DNA of 5,529 nucleotides from Candidatus Omnitrophota bacterium (GTDB lineage: Bacteria; Omnitrophota; Koll11; Duberdicusellales; 4484-171). Position numbers and translations under genes: made by a program. Below, piece after piece: positions 5,370 to 5,529 of this stretch (positions within the stretch are counted from its first letter, which is position 1; each line of letters starts with the position of its first letter). The notes under the pieces are model-generated. The model saw only the letters and a program-made list of their open reading frames with translations. It ran no database searches and was not told the origin of the DNA. The DNA lies in NCBI GenBank assembly GCA_030692055.1, contig JAUYCY010000126.1, positions 1-5,529 on the forward strand, read 5' to 3'.

Positions 5370-5384
5370 GCGGGATTTCCCCGC
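5370..5384. repeat. Short GC hairpin at the operon-IS junction
   Basis: GCGGG at 5370-5374 pairs with CCCGC at 5380-5384 around ATTTC, starting 6 nt after the sugar transferase stop. There is no following T run, so it is not a standard intrinsic terminator. Its right arm coincides with the CCCCGC motif shared with the leader of copy 1, so it may mark the IS end. Confidence 0.4.
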
Positions 5385-5389
5385 CTGTA

Positions 5390-5413
5390 ACAGATTGGGT
5401 CAAATCAATCTGT
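5390..5413. repeat. Stem-loop with loop GGGTCAAATC upstream of transposase copy 2
   Basis: ACAGATT (5390-5396) and AATCTGT (5407-5413) form a perfect 7-bp stem around the 10-nt loop GGGTCAAATC. Compared with copy 1 at 874-897, the loop is identical, and stem positions 1 and 5 changed on both arms so that pairing is preserved. Confidence 0.6.
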
Positions 5414-5467
5414 GGTCGGGTATCTGTTCTTTGAGAATATAACGTAAACAACACCATGTATCTATGG

Positions 5468-5489
5468 TAAAATATCTCCATACAGGAGG
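5468..5489 (+). promoter_or_regulatory. Putative -10 box and ribosome binding site of transposase copy 2
   Basis: TAAAAT at 5468-5473 aligns with the TATAAT of copy 1, within a shared TCTATG-AAAAT context. AGGAGG at 5484-5489 is 9 nt before the ATG. No good -35 hexamer is visible. Confidence 0.4.
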
Positions 5490-5498
5490 GTACTTACC

Positions 5499-5529
5499 AT
5501 GGCATATATTAAAGGCAACCGTAATCAAA
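5499..5529 (+). CDS. IS1182-family transposase, N-terminal start only (copy 2)
   Basis: ATG 5499 opens MAYIKGNRNQ, matching nine of the first ten residues of the copy 1 transposase (MAYIIGNRNQ). Four of the five codon differences are synonymous, the pattern of two lineages kept under protein-level selection rather than of neutral decay. Only ten codons are inside the window, so whether the gene is intact is unknown. A full AGGAGG precedes the start at 9 nt. Confidence 0.7.
   Translation, partial: MAYIKGNRNQ

Larger units (their letters stand above)
5365..5529 (+). mobile_element. Left end of a second IS1182-family element, copy 2 (runs off the window)
   Basis: Immediately after the sugar transferase stop the sequence becomes leader-like. 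It has GATTTCCCCGC, a stem-loop with loop GGGTCAAATC, TGTTCTTTGA, a TAAAAT box, AGGAGG, and then the transposase start. These elements appear in the same order in copy 1, in the same orientation. The copies are clearly diverged in leader and coding sequence, so copy 2 is a relative rather than a recent duplicate. The exact left boundary is uncertain by about 10-15 nt because no right end is available for comparison. Confidence 0.65.

Noticed and set aside
5370..5384. Intrinsic terminator after the operon
   Set aside because: The hairpin is only 5 bp and is followed by CTGTAACAG rather than a T run; it is more likely part of the IS end.
1..5529. tRNA, rRNA or riboswitch
   Set aside because: I found no cloverleaf-like arrangement, rRNA-like sequence or known aptamer core in the intergenic stretches.

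Overview
The window is AT-rich bacterial DNA from an accessory surface-polysaccharide (O-antigen, capsule or exopolysaccharide) locus that has been heavily reworked by mobile elements. Translation signals are ordinary bacterial ones (AGGAGG-type ribosome binding sites), and TTG starts are frequent. The twin palindromes near 4637-4741, the hairpin-rich IS leader and the low GC would suit an uncultivated anaerobic lineage such as Omnitrophota. That is only an impression; no marker gene here fixes the taxonomy.

Layout. Bases 3-92 hold the tail of an unidentified upstream gene. Bases 198-789 are the N-terminal third of a GT-C membrane glycosyltransferase (GT39/ArnT-like), frameshifted in a T8 tract and then cut off. 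Next comes a degraded IS1182-family element, copy 1 (about 790-2118). Its transposase gene begins at 978 behind a perfect AGGAGG, is broken by a 25-nt partly palindromic insertion at 1194-1218, and loses its C-terminus, including the region expected to hold the last catalytic acid, near 2115. A short hydrophobic stretch (2119-2211), then apparently non-coding DNA, leads to the C-terminal remnant of a probable family 2 glycosyltransferase (about 2448-3009), frameshifted in a G8 tract.

The healthy part is a tight three-gene operon. A Gfo/Idh/MocA NAD-dependent sugar oxidoreductase (3079-4080) overlaps a WbpD/WlbB-type hexapeptide N-acetyltransferase with a zinc-ribbon tail (4073-4771), which overlaps a PglC/WcaJ-type phosphoglycosyl transferase (4768-5364). 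The first two resemble the enzymes that oxidise and acetylate C3 of a UDP-N-acetylhexosaminuronic acid, as in the 2,3-diacetamido uronic acid pathway. The third would load a sugar phosphate onto undecaprenyl phosphate to start a glycan repeat unit. The aminotransferase expected between the first two steps is not in the window.

Directly after the operon a second, diverged IS1182-type element starts (copy 2, about 5365 to the window end) in the same orientation as copy 1. Both copies carry a stem-loop about 80 nt upstream of the transposase start, with an invariant 10-nt loop and compensatory stem changes. The strongest oddity inside the operon is a roughly 105-bp double-palindrome element (4637-4741) that is read through in frame. 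It appears to supply the last 45 residues of the acetyltransferase, ending at the ribosome binding site and start of the next gene.

I see no complete novel defence or mobile system. The notable items are the translated palindromic element, the covarying IS stem-loop, the palindromic insertion in the transposase, and the pattern of mononucleotide tracts in the glycan genes.
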